From: Rhodospira trueperi
GTDB taxonomy: Bacteria > Pseudomonadota > Alphaproteobacteria > Rhodospirillales > Rhodospirillaceae
Assembly: GCF_900101965.1 (NCBI RefSeq)
Contig: NZ_FNAP01000006.1
Span: 203,410 to 267,409, forward strand
Length of the DNA: 64,000 bases
Direction: 5' to 3'
Shown: positions 56,283 to 63,742 of the stretch, in pieces
Layout: each line of letters begins with the position of its first letter
Numbering within the stretch: position 1 is the stretch's first letter
Position numbers and translations under genes: made by a program
The notes under the pieces: generated by a model
The model's input: only the letters and a program-made list of their open reading frames with translations
Told to the model about the DNA's origin: nothing
Database searches by the model: none

Positions 56283-56603
56283 ATGGCGAACCTCTACCCG
56301 GAAAAGCTGATCACCATCATCACCACCAGCATGCTTGAGGAACGCCTTGTCCGCGTTTTCCACGAGCGCGGGACCAGCGGCTACACCATCGTGCCGGCAC
56401 GGGGCGCGGGCTCGCGCGGCGAACAGACCGGCATGGATTTCGACGCCAACATTCTGGTCAAGGTGGTGCTGCCGGCTGATCGGATGGACCCGGTGCTGGG
56501 TGACCTGAAACGTCTGATTGGCCAGGGGCATCACCTGACCATCTACGTCGGTGATGTGGCGGTGATCCGCCCGGAGAAGTTCACCAAGCCGTTCGGGGCC
56601 TGA
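56283..56603 (+). CDS. sbtB: PII-like protein, SbtB type
   Basis: The 106-residue protein has the PII ferredoxin-like core (KLITIITTSMLEERLVRVFH ... ILVKVVLPADRMDPVLGDL ... YVGDVAVIRPEKF). The T-loop region GAGSRGEQTGMDFDANI has no Tyr at the GlnB uridylylation site. In cyanobacteria SbtB binds adenine nucleotides (cAMP, AMP, ADP, ATP) and controls SbtA. Pairing with the upstream transporter supports the call. ATG 56283 has GGAGAG upstream; an earlier in-frame ATG at 56244 gives an unrelated leader. Confidence 0.85.
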   Translation: MANLYPEKLITIITTSMLEERLVRVFHERGTSGYTIVPARGAGSRGEQTGMDFDANILVKVVLPADRMDPVLGDLKRLIGQGHHLTIYVGDVAVIRPEKFTKPFGA

Positions 56604-57483
56604 GCGCGGGCGCGACTTGTCGCCCGCGGCGGCTCTGCTGGCGTTCGCGCGCGGGTATGAAACCGTGCTGGCCGCGCAGGTGGACCGGCTGCTGGCGGCG
56701 TTCGGGAAGTGTTTCTTCATGTAGGCTGGGTTCTGCATGTACAGCCGGATCGCTTCGGCCATCTTTTCGGCGCGCACATCGTCGCCGCGATATCCACGGG
56801 TTTCGGGCGTGGTGCGCAGGCGCGGCCGCGTGGCCGGGTCTGTCCGCCGCCACGTCGCTGGCGACAGCCCTGTGCCGCTCGAACGCCAGGACCGCCTTGA
56901 GCGTTGGATCCGGGTCGCACGCCAAAAGGCGATCAGCCAGCCCGACGGCCTCATCGAAGCGACCGGCGCGGCGCAGAACGTCCGTCAGACGGGTCGCCGT
57001 GTGTTCCGCCTCCTCGGCCCCGGGGTCCAGTGTTTCCAGGGCCGCCGACATCAATTCCACGGCCTCGTTTCGACAGGTCCGGGCCTGATCAGAGTCGCCA
57101 TCGTCGTCGGCGGCCCAGGCCGCGCCAAGGGTCAATTCTCCGGCAAGGCCAAGATCGCCTTGATGGCGGACGATCAGGGCCGCGCGGAGGAGCCGCCCCG
57201 CCAGCGTGTCCCCAAGAGGGCCTGTCCTGAGCGCTTGGAACGCTTCGGTGCGCACCGCCGCCCGCGCGCGGTCGTCTGCTCGGGCGATATCAAGGGCGGA
57301 ATACCCGCAGGACGGGCATACCTGAACCGAGAACCGCAGCATTGAGCGTGCGTTTTTGGCCGGACGCAGGTCGAGGTCCGGTGGTCCCGAAACCTGGGTG
57401 CTGGCCACCCATCTTTGCGGACTCCGATGGCGGCACAAGGCGCAGCGCACTTTTTTGGTGAAGCGCGTCGTCATGGACGACAT
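56581..57483 (-). CDS. Zinc-ribbon/TPR-like protein with a chimeric, probably truncated C-terminus
   Basis: About the first 200 of 300 residues look genuine: CALC ... VCPSCGYSALDIARA (two CxxC pairs, DUF2225-like) and then helical repeats (GRLLRAALIVRHQGDLGLAGEL, RRAGRFDEAVGLADRLLACDP). After about residue 210 (position 56850) the frame runs out of phase through a fragment of another gene and reads Arg-rich sequence to 56581, overlapping sbtB's last bases. The original 3' end therefore seems lost. The start is ATG 57483 or 57474. Confidence 0.55.
   Translation of the reverse strand: MSSMTTRFTKKVRCALCRHRSPQRWVASTQVSGPPDLDLRPAKNARSMLRFSVQVCPSCGYSALDIARADDRARAAVRTEAFQALRTGPLGDTLAGRLLRAALIVRHQGDLGLAGELTLGAAWAADDDGDSDQARTCRNEAVELMSAALETLDPGAEEAEHTATRLTDVLRRAGRFDEAVGLADRLLACDPDPTLKAVLAFERHRAVASDVAADRPGHAAAPAHHARNPWISRRRCARRKDGRSDPAVHAEPSLHEETLPERRQQPVHLRGQHGFIPARERQQSRRGRQVAPALRPRTAW
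56712..56846 (-). pseudogene. Fragment homologous to the prophage metallopeptidase gene
   Basis: On the minus strand this stretch encodes GYRGDDVRAEKMAEAIR and LYMQNPAYMKKHFPNAA, matching residues of the peptidase at 57710-58543 (GYRRDDVRAEKVAEGIR, LYMQNPAYMKEHFPNAA) at roughly 80% of bases by eye. Homology stops abruptly after the NAA codons. It has no start and is out of phase with the zinc-ribbon gene it interrupts. Confidence 0.75.
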
Positions 57484-57709
57484 TCCAGGCATGGGTTCTC
57501 GTGTTTCCACGCTGGCGGACCGTGTCCGTGACCCACGTTCCGCCGGTCCTTGGCAGTGTGGCGGGACGGCGCGTCGTCCAGGACCCGACACCGCAAAGCG
57601 CCCACAAAGCCATGATGAATCATAGAGCTATTCCATGATTGCGGATGGTTCTTTCCGCGCGCCAACCTAATGACTAGCCTCCGTTTGCTCCAGGCGCCAC
57701 CCTGGGGTG

Positions 57710-58543
57710 CTAGAATATCAGCGTTTGCCCTTTCATGCCTTCGAGTTCCGGCGCCGAGGTCTCCTCGCTCCCGCCTCTCCCCGTCAGGGCGAGCCAGGAC
57801 GCCCCGATGGGCACACCGGCCTCGTTGAACTGGATGGTGCGGTTCAGTCTCGGATGGGTGTTGACGTATTCGCGGATGCGCCGCGCCGCGTTGGGGAAAT
57901 GTTCCTTCATGTAGGCGGGGTTCTGCATGTACAGGCGGATGCCCTCGGCCACCTTCTCGGCACGGACGTCGTCTCGCCGGTACCCCAGGTGCTCTGGGCG
58001 GGTCTGCCGATACGCGGGGTCCGCCACGGACGTCCAGACCCCGGAGTCATTTTGCACATGATAGAGGGCGTTGAATTGGCGGACGGATCCGGTCAGGGGA
58101 ATTCCCGTGCGCCCCTCGGCAATGTCATCAATCGCATGACCGACCTCGTGGGCAATGACGTTGTCCCGATGGACCCCTTCAAGTCTGTCATGAACCTGGA
58201 TGTACCGTTCCGGGCCATCTATTCCCGGGCGCGTGATATACGCACCAAGAGCTCCCCGCGGGAGCGCGCGGCTCGTATCAGCCTTAATTCCACGGCCCAA
58301 GAGTCCCTCTCCGACTGTGACCACGTCTTCGGGTTGCAGCGCTTGATCCAGTCCGGTTGCGCTTCTTCTTCCGGCGATAAACGGCGCCGTAAGAGGCGTG
58401 CCTTCAATGCTTTCTCTGAGAGTTCCTGTGTCATCCGCCGGCACTCCCTTCGGATCGTCCGCCTCAATCGGGCGGGCGGGGACATCATCGATCCGCCGCA
58501 TATGATACCGCCCGACGATAGGATTGACACGTCCGGCCTCCAC
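57710..58543 (-). CDS. Prophage-associated zinc metallopeptidase-like domain protein
   Basis: The 277-residue open frame (GTG 58543) has the zincin motif HExxH in VIAHEVGHAIDDIAEG. Downstream helices (VRAEKVAEGIRLYMQNPAYMKEHFPNAARRIREYVNTHP) could supply the third ligand. It is in the same frame as the linker fragment at 58661-58940, separated by a palindrome containing a stop codon. It is therefore probably the C-terminal effector domain of a once longer phage protein. Expression as a separate protein is uncertain; no good ribosome binding site is seen. Confidence 0.6.
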   Translation of the reverse strand: MEAGRVNPIVGRYHMRRIDDVPARPIEADDPKGVPADDTGTLRESIEGTPLTAPFIAGRRSATGLDQALQPEDVVTVGEGLLGRGIKADTSRALPRGALGAYITRPGIDGPERYIQVHDRLEGVHRDNVIAHEVGHAIDDIAEGRTGIPLTGSVRQFNALYHVQNDSGVWTSVADPAYRQTRPEHLGYRRDDVRAEKVAEGIRLYMQNPAYMKEHFPNAARRIREYVNTHPRLNRTIQFNEAGVPIGASWLALTGRGGSEETSAPELEGMKGQTLIF

Positions 58544-58643
58544 GACGCCCAGCCGGTGTTGTTGAGTTTTTGTTTTTCTCGCCGCAGCGCCCCTTCGGGG
58601 CGCGCGGCTCCGCCGCTTCGCGGCGCCGGCGCAGTCGCGCCGG

Positions 58644-58680
58644 CCGGCCGTCGAATGAAGTCAGTTCATTCGACGGCCGG
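58644..58680. repeat. Perfect palindrome splitting the linker-peptidase gene
   Basis: CCGGCCGTCGAATGAA (58644-58659) and its exact complement (58665-58680) flank a 5-base loop. Read on the minus strand the loop supplies TGA, ending the linker frame as GRRMN-stop. Adjacent short palindromes (GCGCCCCTTCGGGGCGC near 58588) extend the repeat-like region to about 58580. Confidence 0.8.
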
Positions 58681-58940
58681 TATGACTTGTAACAGGAGGT
58701 CGTGCTTCAAGCAAGTTTCCGGGGTCTCCGATGCCCGCATTCCGTATGGGTTGCGCGACCACGTCGTCGGCGTGGGTCAGGGCGTCGACCAGGGACTCGG
58801 CCGCCTGACCGACTTTTTTCGCCCCGCGCGCGACCGTTCCCAGCACGGGAATCGCGCCGATCAGCGCCGTGGCCGCGTGTGCGGAGTGCGGCACCTTGGC
58901 CCACCCGTCCGCCCGGTTCGCCGCCACCATGGAGTCGAAA
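58661..58940 (-). pseudogene. Remnant of a phage linker module (N-terminal part lost)
   Basis: The minus-strand frame reads MVAANRADGWAKVP, then ALIGAIPVLGTVARGAKKVG, then ALTHADDVVAQPIRNAG. The hydrophobic Gly/Pro-containing helix pair resembles APIPGVGDAVGFANDL in the protein at 59790-60503. Upstream it is joined to repeat-core DNA (58944-59021) and downstream it ends in the palindrome's TGA. The same frame resumes in the metallopeptidase domain. Confidence 0.65.
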
Positions 58941-58943
58941 TAG

Positions 58944-59021
58944 TTCGCGCCGAAGGCGCAACCCGCCGCATCGCCGCCACACGGCGGATTGCCCCGCTTC
59001 GCGGGTCTAATCCGCCCTACC
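58944..59021. repeat. Truncated family B core inside the prophage
   Basis: These 78 bases match the interior of the 48.2 kb element (TTCGCGCCGAAGGCGCAACC ... GGCGGATTGCCCCGC ... TAATCCGCCCTACC) but lack the terminal CAGGGCAATC repeats. The last ACCCGCCCTAC arm is also missing at the 58944 end. It lies at the broken 5' side of the linker remnant. Confidence 0.8.
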
Positions 59022-59200
59022 TCCTCTCCTGGTCCGGGATCGGGTTCTTGTGGACGGCTGTCGGGGTCATGCTCGGCAGACCTGATGAAGAGAAGAGCGG
59101 GACAGGGTTGGACACGAGGCATCGTCCCGCGCGCCCCCTTGTCGGCGACGCAGCCTGATCGCAGAATGCGATGCTTGATCGTGCGTGACAAGGAGGCCCC

Positions 59201-59500
59201 ATGTTACCCGACGATGCGCCGTACGTGGCGGACAAGCTGGAAGAACTCGGTATCACCGCCGCTGAACTCGCGTATTTGATCCGCGCCGACCTCGCCGACG
59301 TCGAGGCCTGGGCAGCGGGTACAGCCAACGTGCCAGGCCCCATCAAGTTCTTGCTCAAGTGCATCAGCCGCGATCTTGGGTCGCCGCTTGTCCTGATCCG
59401 CGATGAGTTCGGGCCGATTCTGAAAAACGGGGTCACGATGGCCTTGGCGCAACACGCGACCCCTGGCGGCGCGCGAATTGATGCTCGCGACAACCTGTGA
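59201..59500 (+). CDS. Small helix-turn-helix protein (XRE-like), prophage accessory
   Basis: The 99-residue protein has AAGGAGG 5 bases before its ATG. Residues about 15-55 (ITAAELAYLIRADLADVEAWAAGTANVPG) fit an XRE-type HTH, as in HigA-like antitoxins and phage regulators; the rest is Ala/Gly-rich. It is read opposite to the prophage structural genes and is 48 bases upstream of a second small gene with an equally good ribosome binding site. It is probably the regulator of this two-gene unit; the DNA target is unknown. Confidence 0.7.
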   Translation: MLPDDAPYVADKLEELGITAAELAYLIRADLADVEAWAAGTANVPGPIKFLLKCISRDLGSPLVLIRDEFGPILKNGVTMALAQHATPGGARIDARDNL

Positions 59501-59548
59501 CGACGTCGGTTCGCGGTGCACTAAACAGCCCAGAAACAGGAGGCACCC

Positions 59549-59803
59549 ATGTCGCTTCATCCCCTCGCCCGCCGATGGGGCACCCCTTACAACGGCACCG
59601 GCATTTTGCGCTTTGGATTTGTCCGTGATCGTGCCGTGGCCGCCATTGTCGATGCGCGAACCATTGAGGAAGCCGCCGCGACCTTGCCTCCAGGAACATA
59701 CAGCGTTCGTGTCTTGCCCTTCGACTGGTCTACGGACACGAACCAGCCCGTCGAGGACATCGAATACTGGCCGGGGGCCGGTGAACCGATCATCGTCCCC
59801 TGA
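59549..59803 (+). CDS. Small protein of unknown function, 84 residues, prophage accessory
   Basis: AGGAGG lies 6 bases before ATG 59549. The protein (MSLHPLARRWGTPYNGTG ... YSVRVLPFDWSTDTNQ ... YWPGAGEPIIVP) has no signal peptide or membrane segment, is acidic, and has an alpha/beta pattern. No family is recognised. Its stop overlaps that of the convergent linker-effector gene by 14 bases. It could be an immunity protein, a moron product or a dispensable structural factor; only the position hints at any of these. Confidence 0.6.
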   Translation: MSLHPLARRWGTPYNGTGILRFGFVRDRAVAAIVDARTIEEAAATLPPGTYSVRVLPFDWSTDTNQPVEDIEYWPGAGEPIIVP

Positions 59804-60503
59804 TGTTTTTTCGGATGTCACGCATGTACCGCGCGACATCGGCGCGTGTGTGCTGACCTCCTTCACGACGAGGGCGCAGATCAAAAACCTGCCGTTCCAT
59901 TGGTGCATTGTCGTCGTAAGTCATCCATCCTTTCCGTTCCAGATGATTTACCATTGGGCCGTGGTGGTCGGCCTTTAATCGGCGCCACGCGAACAAATCA
60001 TCTCCGTGGCGAAAGAATGCAATGGCCTGCCCGCCTTCTGGATCGGCCAAAATATCCTCAATTTCTTGTTTGGTGGGCCAGTTGTACACGAGTGGTTCAG
60101 TCATGGCGTCCTGTGCCCACTTCGGACGTGGAACGGGTCCCTTCAGGACGCCTGCGACGCTGGGTATACCCGGCAACAAGCCGGCCGCCGACAGCCCATA
60201 GTTTACCGGCGTCCGGCTTTCGGGGTCGGTCGCGAACGTCCGCAGGTCGTTCGCGAACCCCACGGCATCGCCGACACCCGGAATCGGCGCGGTTGCGACC
60301 GTCGCGGCGTCATAAGGGTTCCGTGCGGCCCAGCGGCCGGTGGCCTCCAGGGCACGGCGATCCCCGGCAAAGGCCTGCGGGTCCCGGATATCCACGCCGC
60401 CGGCCTGATAGGTATCGGCCAGGGCCATCGGCATGCCCGGCGGGTATGGCGTCGGGGCACGTCGTGTCGTCGAATTTGGCACTGTCGTCTCGAATCCACC
60501 CAT
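59790..60503 (-). CDS. Phage linker protein with unknown C-terminal effector-like domain
   Basis: The 237-residue protein has an N-terminal Pro-rich lead, a pre-toxin-like linker (about 60-115: APIPGVGDAVGFAND, TPVNYGLSAAGLLPGIPS), then a distinct C-terminal domain of about 110 residues with AIAFFRHGDDLFAWRRL and ADHHGPM and an Arg-rich end. The linker-plus-variable-tail design is like phage polyvalent proteins or polymorphic toxins. The enzyme class is not recognisable. It starts 32 bases after terL on the same strand. Confidence 0.65.
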   Translation of the reverse strand: MGGFETTVPNSTTRRAPTPYPPGMPMALADTYQAGGVDIRDPQAFAGDRRALEATGRWAARNPYDAATVATAPIPGVGDAVGFANDLRTFATDPESRTPVNYGLSAAGLLPGIPSVAGVLKGPVPRPKWAQDAMTEPLVYNWPTKQEIEDILADPEGGQAIAFFRHGDDLFAWRRLKADHHGPMVNHLERKGWMTYDDNAPMERQVFDLRPRREGGQHTRADVARYMRDIRKNIRGR

Positions 60504-60535
60504 CGGTCATTCTCTTGGCGTTGGGGCTCAGGCCC

Positions 60536-62053
60536 TCACGGGCTCCAGTCGGTCTCGGCAGCGTCGAACGGACCCGCGCCCGGGCGCCAGTCGCCGGCGC
60601 GCGAGACCCCGCGCGGCCCCACCCCGCGCCCCAGCCGCACCGGCTCGCTGGCGAGACAGCCGGCGACCGCGTCCAGGCCGTCGTCACGGCCGCCGCCCAG
60701 CGGCCGCCACTCCCGCATTTCCGAAATGAACGGCGTGTCCCAGACCGAGCGGTGCGCCCACAGCGCGCGCTCGGCCAGCACGGGGTCGAAGGCATCGACG
60801 ATGCGGCGGTCCTTGGCACGGGTGGAGACATGCTCGACCACCGCCGCCGCGACCCCCTGTTCGCGCAGGACCTTCCTCAACAGCCCGGGCAGGAAGCGGC
60901 CGATTCCGTTGGTCTCCACCGTCACGGCGGGCAGGTGCATCTCCTCCAGGATCGCCGCCACCTGCCGGCACAGGGCGCTGGCGGCGTCGTCGGGCGCGTC
61001 CTCCCCCGACGAGGCCGTCAGGTACGCCACCCGGTGCAGCCAGTAGGTGCCGTCCTCCGCGGTGAACAGAACCGCCAGGACGGAGCCGTCGCCGCCTTTT
61101 GCCGGGTCGCCCAGCGCCGGGTCCCACCAGCACGCGGCGGAGACCAGCCGGCGCTCGCCCAGACGCAGCACCGGCCGGCCGCGCACCTCTGAATAGCTGA
61201 GGTCATCGTCGTAGACGCGCAGGCGGTCGGGATCGAGACGGCTGTCGGCGATGTTCACCGGCCGCAGCTGCATCTGACTGGCGAACTTGTTCGGCCCCTG
61301 ATGGCGCCGGATCTGGGCGATGGTCGCTGCCGTGAACTTGTCGGGCCACGCGCTCTTGCCGTCGGCGCCCAGAAGCGGGATTTCCAGGCGCGGAAAGCCG
61401 TGCAGGAACGGCCGCGTCTCGCCGGCCTCCGGCCGCGCCTCTGCCGCGTAGATCGAGTGGTGGGCGTGCGGCGTGCCGACGTAAACCTGGACGCCGCCCG
61501 GGGTGAGCACATAGTCCAGTTCGGACAGGCGGGCGCGCAGGTGGGCGCGCTTGATCACCGTGTCGGCGGTGTTGGGCACCTCGACGTCGTCGCAGATGAT
61601 GACGTCGGCGCGGCTGCCGGTGATGTTGCCGGTGACCCCGCGCGCGACCATGGAGGGATCGCGGCTCTCGGTCGGCCGGACGACGGTGAACTGGTCCGCC
61701 GCCCACTGGTCGGCGCGCGGTGGCTTCAGGTCGGGGGTGGCCGGATGGCGCTCCAGGATGCGCTTGACGTTGCGGACCATGCGCGTGGCCAGCGCGTGCT
61801 CCGCCGCCAGAACGAGAATGCGGGTGTCCGGCCAGCCGGCCAGCAGCCAGGCGCAGAACAGCCCGACCACGGTGGACTTGCCGGAGCCGCGAAAGGCCAT
61901 CAGCAGGCAGCCCCGGTCGCGCTCCGCCCAGCGCCGTTCCAGCCAGCGCGCCATGCGCAGGTGGTGGGCCGGGGTGTCGCGCTCCTGCACATGGTTCCAG
62001 ATCCACAGGAATTCGGAGAACGACAGGCGCGGCTCAGTCATCCGGGGCGTCAT
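60536..62053 (-). CDS. terL: Phage terminase large subunit
   Basis: The 505-residue packaging motor has an ATPase domain with Walker A in MAFRGSGKSTVVG (near residue 60) and Walker B VIICDDVEVPN. Its C-terminal RNase H-like nuclease has metal-binding acidic residues in WWDPALGDPAKGGDGS, VTVETNGIG and GRDDGLDAVAG. It cuts concatemeric DNA and drives it into the prohead. Its start (62053, or 62041) overlaps the preceding small gene. The frame is intact, so this part of the prophage is not decayed. Confidence 0.92.
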   Translation of the reverse strand: MTPRMTEPRLSFSEFLWIWNHVQERDTPAHHLRMARWLERRWAERDRGCLLMAFRGSGKSTVVGLFCAWLLAGWPDTRILVLAAEHALATRMVRNVKRILERHPATPDLKPPRADQWAADQFTVVRPTESRDPSMVARGVTGNITGSRADVIICDDVEVPNTADTVIKRAHLRARLSELDYVLTPGGVQVYVGTPHAHHSIYAAEARPEAGETRPFLHGFPRLEIPLLGADGKSAWPDKFTAATIAQIRRHQGPNKFASQMQLRPVNIADSRLDPDRLRVYDDDLSYSEVRGRPVLRLGERRLVSAACWWDPALGDPAKGGDGSVLAVLFTAEDGTYWLHRVAYLTASSGEDAPDDAASALCRQVAAILEEMHLPAVTVETNGIGRFLPGLLRKVLREQGVAAAVVEHVSTRAKDRRIVDAFDPVLAERALWAHRSVWDTPFISEMREWRPLGGGRDDGLDAVAGCLASEPVRLGRGVGPRGVSRAGDWRPGAGPFDAAETDWSP

Positions 62054-62369
62054 CCTCGTCTTCGGTGCCGTCGCCCACGGCGGCGCGGGCGCGGGCCAAT
62101 AGGTCGCTCAGGGCGTCCGGGTGGTCATCAGTTGGTCCGGACAGGTCGAGCCCGACCCGCCCGGCCAGCTTGAGAAGAAGGTCGATGTGCGCCAGCACGG
62201 CCTTGCAGCCGCTTTGCCAGGCGCCGAACTCCTTTGCGTCCTCGGGGACCGGACGGGCGGCGAAGGCGTCGTAGGCATCCAGCGCCCGGTGCAGGGTTTC
62301 GGGCAGCGAGGCACGCAGGCGCTCGCGCGCGGCCGACAGATCGGCCGCGGCGGTGGGGGTCGTGGTCAT
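62034..62369 (-). CDS. Small phage protein upstream of terL
   Basis: The 111-residue, mostly helical, acidic-tailed protein (ends GTEDEDDAPDD) starts at 62369 with GGAG 6 bases upstream. Central helix: AKEFGAWQSGCKAVLAHIDL. By position it could be a terminase small subunit or packaging adaptor, but no HTH is obvious and no family is recognised. The overlap with terL suggests coupled translation. Confidence 0.65.
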   Translation of the reverse strand: MTTTPTAAADLSAARERLRASLPETLHRALDAYDAFAARPVPEDAKEFGAWQSGCKAVLAHIDLLLKLAGRVGLDLSGPTDDHPDALSDLLARARAAVGDGTEDEDDAPDD

Positions 62370-62399
62370 GCTGATCTCCACAGGGCGAATTCGCGAGGA

Positions 62400-63617
62400 T
62401 CACACCGTGATGGTCTGCAGGTCCGGCTCGGCCATGCGGCGCGGGAACAGTCCGATCTGCCGCACCCAGCAGCGCGGGCCGACGGTGCCGTCCGCCGCGC
62501 CGCCCAGGGTGAGGGTGGTCAGCCCCGACGGCACCGCGCCGTCGGTATCGGCGACTTCCGCCGCGCCGGTCAGCACCAGGGCGAAGTCATCGGCGGCGAA
62601 CCCGACCGCACACCGGACCTGGGCGCCGCCGGTCACGCCGCTAGCGCTGAACGAGGCGACCGTGGCGCCCCCCGAAATCACGGTGACGTCGGCGCTGCCG
62701 CCGCCGGAGGCGTCCAGGGTCACCGACAGGCTGTTGCTCGTGGTGCCGTCGTGCAGGTCCGCCAGGGTGGCGCTCTGTCCGGCGGGCACGGTCCCACGCA
62801 CCAGAAAGCTGCCCTCGAAGGGATTGAACGCCCCGTCGGCCAGCGCCAGGGTGACCTGATCGGCGGCGCGGGTCGCCGTCGTCGCGGCCGTGGGGATGTA
62901 GCTTGTCGGGCCGGTTCCGGCCTCAAGCTGGGCGCCCCAGACATGAACGCCGCTGCTGCCGTCGCCGGTGTAGGTCGAGAAGCCCGTGGTGTCCCGCAGG
63001 CGGAAATGCACCGGTGCAAGGGCAACGGTGATGGTGGCCGTGGCGGTGATGGCGCAACGATACCAGCCGTCCGCGAGGGCTTCCATGGTCACGGACGGGG
63101 TGCCCTCGGTGGCATCGACGGTGCCGGCGACCAGATTGAAAACAGCCGATTGCACCGCGCCGAATGCGGTCGAGGGCAGAATGACCTGCAGGCGCTCGCG
63201 GCCGTTGCTCCGCGCGAAGATGGACAGCGCATAGGCCTGTCCGGCGGTGAAAGACAGGTCCTCCTGATACAGCGCGTGAATGGCGCTGGCCGAATTCTCT
63301 GTGATCAGATCGGCCGCGCCGACGCCGTCCGGGGCCGTCACCGATCCGGTCGCCACGCTGGCGGCATCCGTGACCCACAGCACGTCGCTAAAGGTCTCGG
63401 AATGCAGGATCGCGTTGGTGCGGGCCTCCTCCACCAGCCAGCCCCGATAGGCGCCGGTGTCGGGATCGAAATCGTGCCGCAGGGTGTCGGCGGGCACGGT
63501 TTCCACGCGGCCCAGGGCCGAAACGCAGGTGGCCGCGCTCGCCCGGGTCACCGAGAGCGATGACGGCGTGGCCGTCGGCCGAGCAAGCAGATGCAGGGTC
63601 GGATAGATGATGGACAT
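62400..63617 (-). CDS. Phage head-fibre/spike-type virion protein
   Basis: The 405-residue beta-rich, Ala/Thr/Gly-rich protein has the repeating phage fibre block GWYRCAITATATITVALAP ... VWGAQLEAGTGPTSYIPT and TATRAAD, as in phage head-spike fibre domains with lectin-like folds. The N-terminus (MSIIYPTLHLLARPTATPSS) is short and likely an attachment region; EEARTNAILHSETFSD is another marker. It probably decorates the virion and binds host glycans. A paralogous block ends the neighbouring partial gene. Confidence 0.78.
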   Translation of the reverse strand: MSIIYPTLHLLARPTATPSSLSVTRASAATCVSALGRVETVPADTLRHDFDPDTGAYRGWLVEEARTNAILHSETFSDVLWVTDAASVATGSVTAPDGVGAADLITENSASAIHALYQEDLSFTAGQAYALSIFARSNGRERLQVILPSTAFGAVQSAVFNLVAGTVDATEGTPSVTMEALADGWYRCAITATATITVALAPVHFRLRDTTGFSTYTGDGSSGVHVWGAQLEAGTGPTSYIPTAATTATRAADQVTLALADGAFNPFEGSFLVRGTVPAGQSATLADLHDGTTSNSLSVTLDASGGGSADVTVISGGATVASFSASGVTGGAQVRCAVGFAADDFALVLTGAAEVADTDGAVPSGLTTLTLGGAADGTVGPRCWVRQIGLFPRRMAEPDLQTITV

Positions 63618-63742
63618 GAACGGTCTCCATCGGGAACAGGCTCGGCCGGCGACCGCGCGTGACGCGACGCGCGATCGGATGCCGCGAGCGTTTTGAAGGG
63701 CTGCGGGAGGTTATCGGTTGGGACGGCGAAGGGGGGCCGCGC

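Noticed and set aside
58188..58330. HNH or restriction gene in the AT-richer stretch of the peptidase locus
   Set aside because: A frame with some Arg-rich helical character exists on the minus strand, but it overlaps the in-frame peptidase region and has no motifs.
57707..59158. A 483-codon plus-strand frame through the prophage peptidase locus
   Set aside because: It is antisense to the HExxH domain and includes translated repeat DNA; not a believable protein.
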